Assembly: GCA_026873275.1 (NCBI GenBank) | Contig: JANTUC010000002.1 | Coordinates: 1,488,001-1,552,000 of the forward strand | Reading direction: 5' to 3' | Source: Pseudopithomyces maydicus | Lineage: Eukaryota > Ascomycota > Dothideomycetes > Pleosporales > Didymosphaeriaceae | DNA: 64,000 bases | Part shown: positions 1 through 10,894 of the stretch, piece after piece | Layout: each line of letters begins with the position of its first letter | Numbering within the stretch: the stretch's first letter is position 1 | The notes under the pieces: generated by a model | The model's input: the letters and a program-made list of their open reading frames with translations, nothing else | Databases searched by the model: none | What the model was told of the DNA's origin: nothing | Translations under genes and position numbers: made by a program

Positions 1-56
1 CCAACGAAACAGAATGAAAGGAGAGAGAAACCAGGCTATCGAAATCCAGCTTGCAT

Positions 57-1412
57 CTAGACACCTGATTCTCTTCGGTGCCTTGCAATCATGGCCTCCA
101 ACTCATTCAATTGGTTTGCACGCATATCCGCCAGCCGTGTATCGGCACTCTCGCGCTGAGCCACGCGCTGCTCTCGCCGAAACAACGACCTGTCCCGCTC
201 GTCAAGCATCTTCTCCCGATTTTCAAGATATCGCTCCCGCTCCTTCACGAAGTTGTCTCGCTCGGCAAGGTCCTTCTCACGCCGAGCGAGCTCTAAATGC
301 TCCTTACGAACAGCATCAGCGTCGCTATCAGGGCTTGGCGACAGGACAAAGGGTATCGGACGTCCGCCTGGTCGTAGGAAATGCAGACTACCAGGATGTG
401 CGGGTGGCTGAGCGAAAGAACATTGGCTTGAATGTTCGGTATTGTTCTGAGCTCCCCCAGAGGACTGGCTGGGTTGCTGACCGAATGACCATGGGCCGGA
501 AGGTTCGTTATTGTTCTGAGCTCCCCCAGAGGATTGGCCGGCGGATGGCTTTAGGGCAGGGAGTGCTGTGGGTGGAGTAGTACCTGCATCGTGAGTGATG
601 CTCGGCATAAACCAGTCTGGTGCACCTGCAAAGAGCCCACTAGCAAACAATGGGGGATGGGATGGCGCCTGCGAAGAAACTATCGGAAAGGATGCCAGTG
701 GCTCCTTCCGTCCTCGCTGTCCTTGCTGGCTGTTGCTGGTATCCTCCTTCTTGGTAAGACTCGGTCTAGGAAACAATGATGGGGGGCATCCGGCTTTTTT
801 TCTTCCTGACGCTTCTTGCGGTTCGCTCTAGTGTTACGCGCTCGCTCTCGTATGTCGTTGATGTCGCGTCTGAATGAGTTGAAGGTATTCACAGGCTGCA
901 GAATAAGTCAGCATTTGATTATTGATGCGGAAATAGAGAAAGAACGGGCCCATATACATGGTCCGAAATACGTACGTCCTCGTCACTATCGCCGCGGATG
1001 AGGTCGACGAACCCAGGCCGGGAAGGGGCAGTGGCCTGACCAGGGGCAGGGTCGCAGAGGGCAGGGTCGTAGAGGGCAGGGTCGTAGAGAGCAGGGTCGC
1101 CCGTGGATGTTGCCTCTGTCGGCGAACAGAAGTCGGCAAGTCCGGCTCAGCTGGTGCATCCATCCACTTGGTGCGGCAGAGTGGGCAATTCTTTTCCATC
1201 CTTGGGTTGGTTGTTAGTATAACTTTAAGGCAGTTGCGGCCAAAGATGTGATTGCACCCATTCAGCTTGATCCGCACAGCTTGCTCCTTCTGATACGTGT
1301 CGAGGCAAATGGGGCATTCTTCAAGAGAAGGCAGACCCTCCTGGAAGACATGTTCGGTGTGCTCTTTGAGGAACTCTGCACAACGGTTGCGCGCGGCCAG
1401 GTGGTCGGCCAT
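57..1412 (-). CDS. RING-finger protein with C-terminal coiled coil (one frameshift)
   Basis: Model: exon 1 is 1412-972 and exon 2 is 895-57, with a 76-nt intron (donor GTATTT, acceptor TTCTGCAG) that keeps phase 0. Exon 2 changes frame at a run of six C (minus strand, 786-781). One added C joins the two frames into a product of about 426 residues. The N-terminal RING (residues about 34-82) shows CPIC, CNH, C and CPLC. The usual fifth zinc ligand is glycine (CNHIFGRNC). A low-complexity middle holds TLPSTTLPSATLP-like repeats and a 23-residue duplication (SSGGAQNN). The last 90 residues are a charged heptad-like coiled coil (ERERYLENREKMLDERDRS). RING domains usually act in ubiquitin transfer; the partner and cell location are not visible. 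The break looks like a sequencing error rather than decay, because both frames keep protein-like composition. Confidence 0.72.
441..533. repeat. 69-bp imperfect tandem duplication inside the RING gene
   Basis: A 24-base segment starting at 441 (ATTGTTCTGAGCTCC...) recurs at 510, a period of 69 bp. It encodes the doubled SSGGAQNN segment of the RING protein. The period is a multiple of three, so copy number can change without breaking the frame. Confidence 0.8.
1028..1102. repeat. 15-bp tandem minirepeat in coding DNA
   Basis: Four to five near-identical 15-mers built on GGGCAGGGTCGTAGA follow each other. On the minus strand they encode the STTLP/SATLP repeats just after the RING domain. Confidence 0.8.
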
Positions 1413-1920
1413 GCTGAAGATGGCAGGAAGCGCTGGGCGGCCGGAGTTGTGGGCGTGCGGACACCGGGTGGTGGTGCCGTGTGCTTAAATAGGGATGTGC
1501 GATGATGCGGTTTAGGCAGGCGGGAAGTGATAATTTGTGGTGCGCAAGCGCGCGCAGTCACACGCGCGTTTACTGCGGGGTTGTTGACCGAGTGCAGTAA
1601 GTTTCAACTGTTTAACATGATCGGCCAGGTAACGCAGGTCATTTGGGTGCCACGTTGGCTCTGAACAACTCCGCGCAAACGCAACCAGGTGAAGCACCGA
1701 CGTCACTAACGGCTCCGAGACACTACCGAATGGATGCTCTCATTCCAACAAGAACCTCACGTCAACTATCTCGATAGGAAATACACAGCATTAACATTGT
1801 GGCCACATGCCGTGGCTGATAGACATCAATCATCGTCACAGTCTACTGCTTCATTGCCAGACAGGGGAACCAGTACTCTTTGCTTCATCACGAGAACACC
1901 ACCTTGACTGGTTCCTTCCA
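1413..1920. other. Intergenic, upstream of the RING gene
   Basis: I see no gene here. It holds the RING gene promoter and the 3' end of the next minus-strand gene. Confidence 0.6.
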
Positions 1921-2583
1921 CTAATATTCATCGTCGGTAGTGGTCTCTTCATCTGCTCCAAATTCATCATCGATACTGATCTCTTCGCCCACTACAGATT
2001 CATCGGTCATGATCTCTTCATCCACTTCAGATTCCTCCTCTTCCTCGTTCACCACTACCGCACTGCTATCGTACATGCCTCCGTACCGAGCTAACTCAAT
2101 GTCATGCAGAAGCGATTTCGCATCCCAAATCATCGGGCAGAACTGATTGGTATGCCATTCATCGATTCGCAACGCGATATCCGGAAGCATTCTCATACTT
2201 TCCGAACTGTTCGACCGCATCTCCCTCAGCAGGCTTGACATCAACGAGTACATTCTTTTCCACAGTTCTTCGCATATATCATCAATTTTCAACGCTGCCT
2301 CTTTCACAAAGAACCGGAAAGGGACCACGTGAATTGCGCCCGGCATGAAAATAGGCTTCAGTGGGAGTATGAGGCACTGGAGTTGTGTGTACAAGTCTTG
2401 TATTGCCTGGAATTCCATCTCAGTTTCGAGATTCAAGAACTTTTCAAAGCGTTCGATCCAGACGTGCGTGAGAAGGTATCCGTTCCAGTCCAAGTCCTTC
2501 ATGATGGTTTCAAATTTGGGACGGTTCTGTTCTTGGAAGTAGAACCATGCATCCATCGCATCAAGTACTGGTGGGATGCTCAT
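1921..2583 (-). CDS. Hypothetical protein with acidic C-terminal tail
   Basis: A single uninterrupted frame of 220 residues from an ATG at 2583. I do not recognise a family. The first 165 residues are rich in aromatic and hydrophobic residues with helical periodicity (FYFQEQNRPKF, WIERFEKFLNLE, ICEELWKRMYSLMSSLLREM), suggesting a small alpha-helical fold. The last 45 are strongly acidic (NEEEEESEVDEE, DDEF, DDEY) and probably disordered. There is no signal peptide or transmembrane segment. It lies on the same strand as the RING gene and may belong to the lineage-specific orphan families common next to RING proteins in moulds, but that is inference. Expression is unproven; the length and codon use are what support it. 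Confidence 0.55.
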   Translation of the reverse strand: MSIPPVLDAMDAWFYFQEQNRPKFETIMKDLDWNGYLLTHVWIERFEKFLNLETEMEFQAIQDLYTQLQCLILPLKPIFMPGAIHVVPFRFFVKEAALKIDDICEELWKRMYSLMSSLLREMRSNSSESMRMLPDIALRIDEWHTNQFCPMIWDAKSLLHDIELARYGGMYDSSAVVVNEEEEESEVDEEIMTDESVVGEEISIDDEFGADEETTTDDEY

Positions 2584-3297
2584 TGCTTCGAGCTTGCGCT
2601 TGGATTTTGAAATGTGCAGGACTATGCAAGACTTTTTCGTTTGCGGCTGCTGTGATTCCCGATCGTTGTGGTAAACTACGGAGAGGTTGGTACGTTGACT
2701 TCCGATGGCGTGTCACAGTTGGCAGCGTGGAAAGTTGTTCGGAGGGCTGGGAGTGTATGGCAGTGATATGTTCTGGGGTGACTTGTGTGATGTGTATCTT
2801 TATAATCTACGTTCTCAGAGTCTTGGTACTTGACGATTCGTTGGGCTCACATGTTGGGTGGAAGCCTTTCGGGTACCATGGTTGCCCTGACTTCATCAAA
2901 AAGTGGCCGGCACTACTGTGAATCTACAAATCAATTCAGCAATAGCGCAGCAGCTCTCAGCATGTCTCGGTAATAAACCCCAACGACGTCAATCCAAGTC
3001 GGATGGAAACAATGAAGACTAACTTGTTGTACTACTGTGCCGCAGTTTGCTCGGTTTAATCTCAACAATGTCTCACCATAAGCATGAGAATGGAGCTTCA
3101 GCCCAACATTTCACTCATCTACTTTGCAAAAGTCAAATGCAAAAAATTGAGCAGTGGCGTCAAGAAAAAGATAATAATTCTGGTATCACAATGGCCGTGC
3201 AAATTCGCAAACTCCCAGTCCCAAGATAAACAAAAGAAATTCTACAGCGAAAACAGCAAAAACAGCGAAGCAGACAGACTATACGCGTCCACTGGGC
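2584..3297. other. Intergenic
   Basis: About 0.7 kb between two minus-strand genes. Only short frames without recognisable motifs; I see nothing firm. Confidence 0.6.
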
Positions 3298-3837
3298 CTA
3301 GTGGTGGTAGTGCGCTTGCTGGGGTTGCTGGGCATAGTACATGCCCTCGTTCTTTCCGGGCTGGGCTTGCAGGAGGTGCTTTGACTCCTCGCGGAAGGTG
3401 ACCTCCTTCTCCTGCTGTGTCAAGTCGCACGGTGTGCAGCAGCATGCGCACATGCAATCACCACAGCCGTTGCCCTTCAGGTGGTATTTCGCGCGGATGT
3501 CTCCACGGTTGATCATGGGCAGGATGAAGGAGACTCCGAGACAGGCAAGACCGCAGAAAGCCATGCACTAGGGAGCGCGTCAGTATGCCAACGGTCAGAT
3601 GGAAAGCGGGGAGGTCGTACGGAGCTGTTGCAGCACGAGTAGCCGTTCATGTTGCCATCGTTCTTAGATCGGTGACGAGTCTTTCCGTAGAGAATGCAAG
3701 GGCACCACCACGACAAGCAGCCTGGTTTATGTTAGCTGTCAGCTCTGCATTACGGAAGCAGAGAACCTACAGGTGCCGATTGGTGAGCAGCATCCCGAGC
3801 CCGAGTGGTGCCAGTCTTGCTTCTGGATGGTAGTCAT
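3298..3837 (-). CDS. PLAC8 family cysteine-rich protein
   Basis: Three exons: 3837-3771, 3721-3621 and 3567-3298, with introns of 49 and 53 nt. Phases 1 and 0 match exactly and give 145 residues. The PLAC8 signature is clear: CCSPIGTC, then WWCPCILYGK, a glycine-cysteine stretch, RGDIRAKYHLKGNGCGDC, and CCCTPCDLTQQEKE. A hydrophobic segment (FCGLACLGVSFILPMI) lies in the middle, as in family members associated with the plasma membrane. Relatives affect cadmium resistance, cell size or calcium influx in plants and fungi; the role here is unknown. The tail is rich in Gln, Tyr and His (QQPQQAHYHH). The start ATG gives a short soluble leader (MTTIQKQDWHHSGSG), typical of fungal members. The family assignment is secure. 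Confidence 0.93.
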
Positions 3838-5577
3838 GGTTGTAGCGAATGTGTGTGGATTTCTTTCAGCGAGTGTGAAGTCGGCGATGGGAAAAAAAGA
3901 ACACAAGAGACGGTTTGACGACTTGGACCCCGACTATATATCACCAGTAGTCTCACCGGAAGTCCGTCTGGCGCTCGGAGCTTGAGGCGGCTTATGAGAG
4001 GATGCAGGGGTAGCGATGTAAGCAGTAAGCAAGCCGTCAAAGTAACCAACGCTCCGGAACGAGATGATGTACCCGCTTGCGGAACACGGAAGGACAAGCA
4101 ATAGTATGTAACTCGGGTACAGGATGTGCGGGAGAGAACAGAAGAACACGGGGCTCATATATAAATGATGGTTTGATGCAGGAATGCCCACAGAGCACAG
4201 GACGGCCGCCAACTCGGGAATAGAAAGATGGGGCACGACTGAGGCTGAGAGCGCTGGAGCGTGTGCTAAGACGTATCGCAGGGAAACGCTAGCTACAATA
4301 GCATAGCCAACAGGCAGACAAGCTGAGCGATACTTGAAACGGCACTCGCGTATTCGCTGGAGGATCGCTTTCGCGCGGGCAATCTTTGCGGTTTCTTACG
4401 AGGAGCGTGCCGTAGCCCTGGCACCACTTGGTGTTCAGTGCTCTGCTGTACGGCCGCAGCCCAAGGCAGCACGCAAACGGGTGCGCTCAACAAGCGGGTA
4501 CGCATGAACCCTGGCAATTCTAATTTGCAGCTGTGCGTCGCGTCGTGCTGGAACGGTGGCGCCAGCAGCTGCAGAACCATGGGGGCTGAGGCATGAGTGC
4601 CAGAGCTTGACGGTGCATAGTCCGATCCAGGACAACGTGCGCTGACGGCGTATTAATGGATCGAGTCAAAGGAAGTAGGCCTCAAGGGCACGATTGATAA
4701 TTCCCCGGCTGCAAAGCGAACATGTGCTTGAGCAGCACCTGTTGTCCTCCTCTCACCGTCTTGCCGCTAGCCGGTCTCTCGCGCGAACCCAGGCGCAGGC
4801 AATGCGAGGACGGCGAAGTAGCACAGCCTGCTAAGCTTTCCCCATCACAACGTTGTTGCCCCAGGGCACAGAAGACGAATGAGACCCTAATAAGACGCTT
4901 CATCACGGACCGCGACGAGATTTGCGGGGCTTGGTGAAGTGAAGCGTCCGAAAATAGAAGTCCGGAGCTGTGCCTGCATTAGCGCCAAAGGAGAGCCGGC
5001 AAATGGCCCCCAGATCAGCCACCTTGATAGCTTGTTGCCGTGCTGTCTCCCGTGTGACGGTGGAGACTGCTTGGTTCTTTACTCGCGCATTGTTTTGTCT
5101 TTCGTCTGAGTTCTGGTGTACCCAAGGTAGGCACAATAGAATCGTCACGACACTGAAGAGGAAGATGCACGTGCCCATGCGATGATTTCAACCTGGACTT
5201 GGCCGTCGCAACCATGTTTGTTTGGACCAGCAATTGACCCGTATAGCGAGACTATCGAACATGCTCCTCTCGAGCGTCATCCACATGGCTTCGTATTTCG
5301 CTTTGTTGTGGCATCATCGAAAAAGGGCGGCGCATTTCGCATAGCTTCCAAATCTGGTAAGCGGCTTGTGAAAATATCACTGGGCTTTCCACTGTTTGAG
5401 CAATCAGAGAATCGCAGGTGAAAACAGCCCTTTTGCTGCGCATTTAGACCAGAATCAAGGGTATTTCTTCAGTGGTGTGCTCGAGTGCGTGGAGCGGCAG
5501 CTCCTTCGCCCATCCCCAGCCCCGCAATCTAAGTAACCTACAGGTGCTGAAGACATAACTCGCCCACGCGTCCCATC
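3838..5577. other. Intergenic, 1.7 kb
   Basis: No recognisable gene. The best frame is 91 codons on the minus strand (5178-4903), with a hydrophobic start but no family match. The region holds the promoters of the flanking divergent genes. Confidence 0.55.
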
Positions 5578-6636
5578 ATGACCGTCCAAGTCCACCCTTA
5601 CAATGCTTCTTGGCCGCTACAATTTTCGGAAATAAAAAAGCGCTTGGAATCTCTGCTTTCTGGCACGTCTTACAAATCCATCGAGCATGTCGGTAGCACC
5701 TCTGTCCCTGGCCTGGCTGCAAAACCCATCATCGACGTCGACGTGATCGCGACACGCGAAAATGTGCATCCTGTTATCGAAGCTTTGGTGTCCAAAGGCC
5801 ACTTTATTGACTTGGGCGAGCTGGGCATCACAGATAGGTGGTGCTTGAAGGACCCCCTCCAGGACCCTCAAAGAAATGTTTATGTATGCGTGGACGGCGC
5901 ATTCCAAACGCGCAACCACTTGGCCTTACGCGACACGCTGAGGCAAAATGATGAATTAAGAGACGAGTATGCATCTGTCAAGATGCATCTTGCAGCTAGC
6001 CGAACGGACATTGTGGACTATATCGAGGCGAAGAGCGCCATTGTGGACAAGATTCTCAAGAGAGCGGGTGTGCTCAACGACGAAGAACTCGCTGCCATAG
6101 GGAAAGAAAACCAGAAAAATCAAAAATTCGGCGCTATCAAAACTCCGCGATTGGTGTTGAGGGAATTCGCGTGGGGAGACGAAGAGGCCTTCTTTCAGCT
6201 TGAAAGCCAAGCGGACGTAGCCCGGTATCAAACATGGCCGCCCCGAACCGTGGAAGAGGCCCGCAAAGAAGTCACAGACATTATTCGGAACTCCTCGGCG
6301 GAACCCCGGACCCACGTGGAGCTCGCCGTCGAATACGAGGGGCAATTTGTCGGCCGCGTGGGTGCCAATGTGAGGCGAGATCAACATCCGCATGCTGATT
6401 TGTGGTTCTCATTTATGCCTGCCTTTCAGGGCAAAGGGTTTGCGACGGAAGCAACGAGAGCTTTCATTCCATTACTCGGCAGCCCGCTAGAGCTAGAGAT
6501 AGAGTGTGATCCCAGGAATCAAGGAAGCTGGAAGCTGGCAGAAAGGCTGGGCTTCCAGAAATTTGAGCTGATAGAAAAGCACTTTGAATGCAAAGGAGAG
6601 TGGGTAGATAGCCTAGTGTATCGAAAAAATGTCTGA
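5578..6636 (+). CDS. GrpB-like nucleotidyltransferase fused to a GNAT acetyltransferase
   Basis: An intronless frame of 352 residues from ATG 5578. Residues 1-165 are a GrpB/UPF0157 domain, a branch of the polymerase-beta-like nucleotidyltransferase superfamily. It has YNASWP near the start, HVGSTSVPGLAAKP with the GS pair at 39-40, and the DxD acidic pair D53/D55. Residues about 190-345 are a GNAT domain: TPRLVLREF at the start, an acetyl-CoA loop region MPAFQGKGFATEATRAF, and NQGSWKLAERLGF near the end. In bacteria these domains are usually separate proteins; GrpB-like folds occur fused to dephospho-CoA kinase in actinobacteria. Substrates of either domain are unknown. No targeting signal is seen. 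The absence of introns in an intron-rich neighbourhood fits acquisition from bacteria, but intronless fungal genes are common. Confidence 0.92.
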   Translation: MTVQVHPYNASWPLQFSEIKKRLESLLSGTSYKSIEHVGSTSVPGLAAKPIIDVDVIATRENVHPVIEALVSKGHFIDLGELGITDRWCLKDPLQDPQRNVYVCVDGAFQTRNHLALRDTLRQNDELRDEYASVKMHLAASRTDIVDYIEAKSAIVDKILKRAGVLNDEELAAIGKENQKNQKFGAIKTPRLVLREFAWGDEEAFFQLESQADVARYQTWPPRTVEEARKEVTDIIRNSSAEPRTHVELAVEYEGQFVGRVGANVRRDQHPHADLWFSFMPAFQGKGFATEATRAFIPLLGSPLELEIECDPRNQGSWKLAERLGFQKFELIEKHFECKGEWVDSLVYRKNV

Positions 6637-9013
6637 AGAACGTATTGAAAGCGTACAAATCAACTGCAGTAAATAGACAGCGGCGTGTATCCGAATTATA
6701 TGATTACGGAGCTAATTATTTACCGGAAAACGATAGGTCCTGCATCGTAGTAGAGCCAGTGTAATCTGTATCTGATAGCGAGGCCTATGCAACGGGGGCA
6801 TGAAAATTCAAAAGGCTAGATCCATTGACGTCTCCCGAAAGAATATCAGACAAATGTTTAATCTGCTAAGTACTGTTAAAGACACAATCATTAAAAAAAG
6901 ATAAGGATTCACTTGTTTGCTGTTGGTAAAACCTTTTGGGGAGTGTCGAATGGTAGTTCGTAAGAGATGTCAAAGAATCCAGCGTCAGCCTGTATTCTGA
7001 AAAAACCCTTTACACTAAGCAAGAGCCGCCTAGCTTATGTAGACGTGGTCTCATTCTCTGCGGATATTGACGTGGAGTATTCTGTTAGACAACGTGCTGA
7101 GAGGTGGCAAAAGGCGGTGAACATGGTTCGCACCACCATTTGAAGTACAATGGGGTATACCGGCAAGGCGACCAATCCTTGGAGCTCATCTTGAACCTTG
7201 TACATTTGCATAACTCTGAGCTTCATTCCGCGAGCAAGTCTCCGGTATTGCCATTCCGCTGCCGGTACATAGATTGAAGTTTTGTAGCCAGTATAGCCGG
7301 GACTCCCTTTTGTCAGAGATCAAGGTTGTTCACTGACAAGCCGTAGTATCTGATACTTGCATATAATTTACTTATCGCACCGTAACAGCAGGAGCCTGCT
7401 GTGTAAGCTCATGCGCCAAAACTGGTTCGTTCATGACGTATGCCATGCTGATGGTGGTGCATCCAGTGGTGAGCTGGCCTGCGACCTGGGCAAAATAGAA
7501 GGCGTATGCATCCTAGACGTGCGGGGTACGGATGTAAGTGTGGAGCAATTCTAGTCTTTCTGAAGCCTCGTATTTATTGCATCAGATCAAGGTATTTTGG
7601 GTGCCGGTGCCTTGGTGGTGAACAGAGGATTATGTGCACGTGGAGGAATTAATTGTCATGAAGTGGGTTATGCGACGTGTCTTTCTTGTGTGGCTCTCAG
7701 TGACTCTAGCGGGTCTAGAAAGTAAACACCGGGCGCGATTCTCCGGAGTATAGGTAAGCATAGATAGCTTATACCGGTATCTCAGGTTCGTTATGATGTC
7801 GATCTGGAGCAGTATTACCATGGCTGGAATCAGTGTTGCTTTAGCCTCACTAAAATGTACCTACCAGAAGCACCCCCAAAAGCTTATATCCATCTGACCA
7901 ACAACCGCATGGTCTTTGTGTCTTCCCGAACCGATGATCTGTGACTGCCGGTGCCGATCACGATGTGTCGAGAACGCTTAGCCGAACCTATGTAATACTA
8001 GGTATTACCTTCAGTGCATGTGGCTGTTGGGTGGAATGGCCGTGTGAGTGGTAGAGAACTCTTGACGGCATGAAGGATGGATTCGGACTCCGGAATGCCC
8101 GGTACACGGCTTCGGTCTCCTGTCTTCATGGATCGGTCTCGTATTACTGTTGGCTGCATTAATGCCCAGTTAATGAGGTGTAGTATTTGGGAGTGGAGAT
8201 GGCGAGGATTCCCCTGCGTGATACGCCAGGGAGAAGCTGGACAGGTGCCGACACGATGTCTTACACATCTTGGAACGCAGATCGAGTATTAGACTTCTTT
8301 TGTTATGGGCCCAGATCTAAGACGGGCTCATGGCGCTTCGCTGTCTGATATGGAAAGATCGTCGTGGTTGGACAGTCGTGGCCCATGGTCGAACCCCAAC
8401 TTGGTTAGAGCCTGCTACAGAAAGAGAGCCCAAAGTCGGAGTATCATGAGAGGTTTGCAAAGGAGGTGTCAGGTTCCAGGTAGCTTCATGTAAGTCGGTG
8501 GCGATTGCATGCAATTATACATTAGAATTGACCGTGATGCTGATGCGTTGTAGACGTGGCTGTTGGACTTGATTATCGCGTCGTGTGTAGGCCAATGCCC
8601 AAGGTCGCACTAGTAATTACGGAGGAAACGGTAAGACGCGGAAGTCTGGCCATATTGGGTAGAGGAATGACAAAAAGTAGTAGGGCGTCGCTTCGCGCTT
8701 GTTTTGCTGCCAGTTATCAGAGCCCAACCGATAGGGATTGGGTGAGGCGAACAAGTGAGGCGGCAACGCATGCGTTGTGGAGCCCAACATGAATTTTGCC
8801 AAGTTCCGAGGGAAGAAGCACGCGAAGCCATCAAGTCTGATGAATACAAAATGAGCTGCCTTACAGCCTTAAACACAATGATCTTGAAACCCCTCAAGGC
8901 ACCCAAGACTTAAAGGTGCCGCGCAACCATAGACTCTTGACCAAACCGACAAATTCTGATCCTAGTCCTCATCACAGCACCGGCTTGAACTGTGCCTAAT
9001 ACCAACGATCAGT
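6637..9013. other. Sparse region, 2.4 kb
   Basis: No gene that I can support. One frame without an ATG runs about 93 codons on the minus strand (ending at 7035) but matches nothing I know. Composition is mixed and there are no terminal repeats that would mark a transposon. Confidence 0.5.
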
Positions 9014-9416
9014 ATGGCTAGCCCAAACTCATATTTCATTCCTGGGTATGGTATCTCGCGAACCGTTATACAAAATGAAATCCACTACTATTGCGGGCCG
9101 AAAGCCATCGTTCGACCTTACACGCTGCAGGTAAAAAAAGAACTTTGCTTGTAGAACTTCTTCCATTGAGGGCTAACCTCATTTCTTTGCAGGGACGCGA
9201 TGGGTTCTTGGTAACCACATCTGGCCCACCATTGACACAGGTAACGTTCGCCTCTCACAACATCTAAACTTTGACTCATGTAACCAGGCGCAAATCGAAG
9301 ACTTGAAGATTTCGTCCCAAGAATACGAGGAAAAGCAATCACGAATAGCTGGCGAGTCGAGCGTCTTTGTAAATAAACCGGTCGCTATCCACCAGAAATA
9401 TCGACGGACCGCATGA
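9014..9416 (+). CDS. Small conserved-type fungal protein, three exons, 97 residues
   Basis: Reconstructed by eye from splice signals: exon 1 is 9014-9130, exon 2 is 9193-9240, exon 3 is 9288-9416. All three exons are whole numbers of codons (39, 16 and 43). The donors are GTAAAA and GTAACG. The acceptors are TTTGCAG and AACCAG. The product starts MASPNSYFIPGYGISR, continues with IHYYCGPKA, VRPYTLQGRDGFLVTT and PPLTQ, and ends in a charged helix (QIEDLKISSQEYEEKQ). It resembles short uncharacterised proteins of Pezizomycotina with a YFIPGYGISR-like start; this is from memory and was not searched. No signal peptide. The function is unknown. Support comes from three compatible splice phases and protein-like composition. 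Confidence 0.78.
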
Positions 9417-10894
9417 CAGCATCACCTACAACGATCCCCTTTGGCATCCTCTTTTACTTTGGTCTATACGGTGATCGATGACACACGGCGTCCGCAGGCG
9501 ATCTACGTTTTATTCTTGATACCGTTCAATTCCTGGGTCTCACGGAGGAGTTGGAACATCATAAGTTTTGTACAAGTGGCATGCTGGTGGCAATGGCTTC
9601 TAGACTGTTCTTCTTGTTGGAAAACCACTGGAAAGCCAACAAAATACAGTCTGAACATTCCGAAAAGGCTCTGGATGTTGTGTCATTGTGTGCTTCCCGT
9701 TTCATACGTTGCAATTTCATCGGATCTTCTCATCTATTGTGTCGTAGTATAATGTTGCCATTTGTGTCACCGTTGTGTCCAAATGTGTCTGCAATAAGTT
9801 GAATCTGGCTTGGTGTATTACGATAGTTGATCGATACATGTTGATTGGATGATGCTGCATACACTCCTGTAAACCCGGAACGGTCACGCACGAAGAGGAG
9901 TAGGATAGCTGATGCCCAAGCTGAGAGCCACACCACGTTTGGTTGTGTATGCATCAATAAACTTGCAAGGCAATGCGTTTATTCCAACGAGTTGGAAGCG
10001 TGTAAGAGTCTAATCCATGTAAGTTCGCGTTGGAATATTGAGCTCAAGAGGACTCACCGGTTATTGAATTTCACATCGGAGGAGCCTAATGGTCGTTCGG
10101 TCTTCGTTGCGGACATGCAATACAGTAATCCTGTTGCCTAAAAACGCAGAGTCAGATTAATGTGCCTTCCAGTCCATTGTCCGTCGTTGCAAAAATTGCC
10201 GCCCTGAAATTCTCAGAAGACAGAGCCAATCATGACAAATTTTCCCTTGATTTCTCTGTGATGGCTGAGGTTCAAGTTCAAACTGGGTTTCTCGCTTACA
10301 TCAAGAGGGCGGCACTTCAATATATACTGACCGGTCGACCTAATGATAAGCAGAGTGCCACGTAGAGAAAAAAAGGCGTGCAGCGTGGAAGCACCGCATT
10401 CGTCGCAACTGTTATGATAATGAGTCCTAGACGAGGCGGAAAATGGAATCGTTGGATGGGAACAATCCAGCTAATTGGGTAGCAAGCGAGCTTGTTCCAC
10501 GTATGTATGTATTGAAGGACGCGCATGTCGACAATATTTGACCGCATGAAACCTGTTTGACTGATTTGCTGCTCTGAACCAGTAGTGCTCCAAAGAGCGG
10601 AAGCCCAGTTTTCTGCTGAATTTCTTTAGCTGGCCCGCTGGGATAGGTATATCGAGTGGACGGACATTCCATTGCGATATCCGCTGACGCCAATACACGC
10701 ATAAGGGTGTAACCAGCAACAAAAAAATCCCTGTTCATATCGCTCAATATGGCCCCCTGATTTCCAAAGTCGATGATCTGCATGCCGACTCCTTCCACCA
10801 TGTTATCAATAGGTTGAAGATTTGAGACCATAAAATCCCATCTCCATATAGCCCAAATATAGATTATACAAACTTTTGATTTCTTATACATTGC
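9417..10894. other. Intergenic, 1.5 kb
   Basis: No supported gene. A 154-codon ATG frame on the minus strand (10891-10427) begins four bases after the stop of the SDR gene and is more likely a chance frame in its 3' untranslated region. Confidence 0.5.

Noticed and set aside
660..760. An intron (donor GTCTTA, acceptor TTCGCAG) to explain the RING-gene frame change
   Set aside because: It keeps phase, but the donor is weak. One extra C in the run at 781-786 joins the frames with no loss of sequence and matches the pattern in four other genes.
4903..5178. 91-codon frame with a signal-peptide-like start
   Set aside because: No cysteine pattern, family match or splice support; short enough to arise by chance.
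10427..10891. 154-codon ATG frame just after the SDR stop, minus strand
   Set aside because: No recognisable motif, starts four bases after the upstream stop, and probably lies in a 3' untranslated region.
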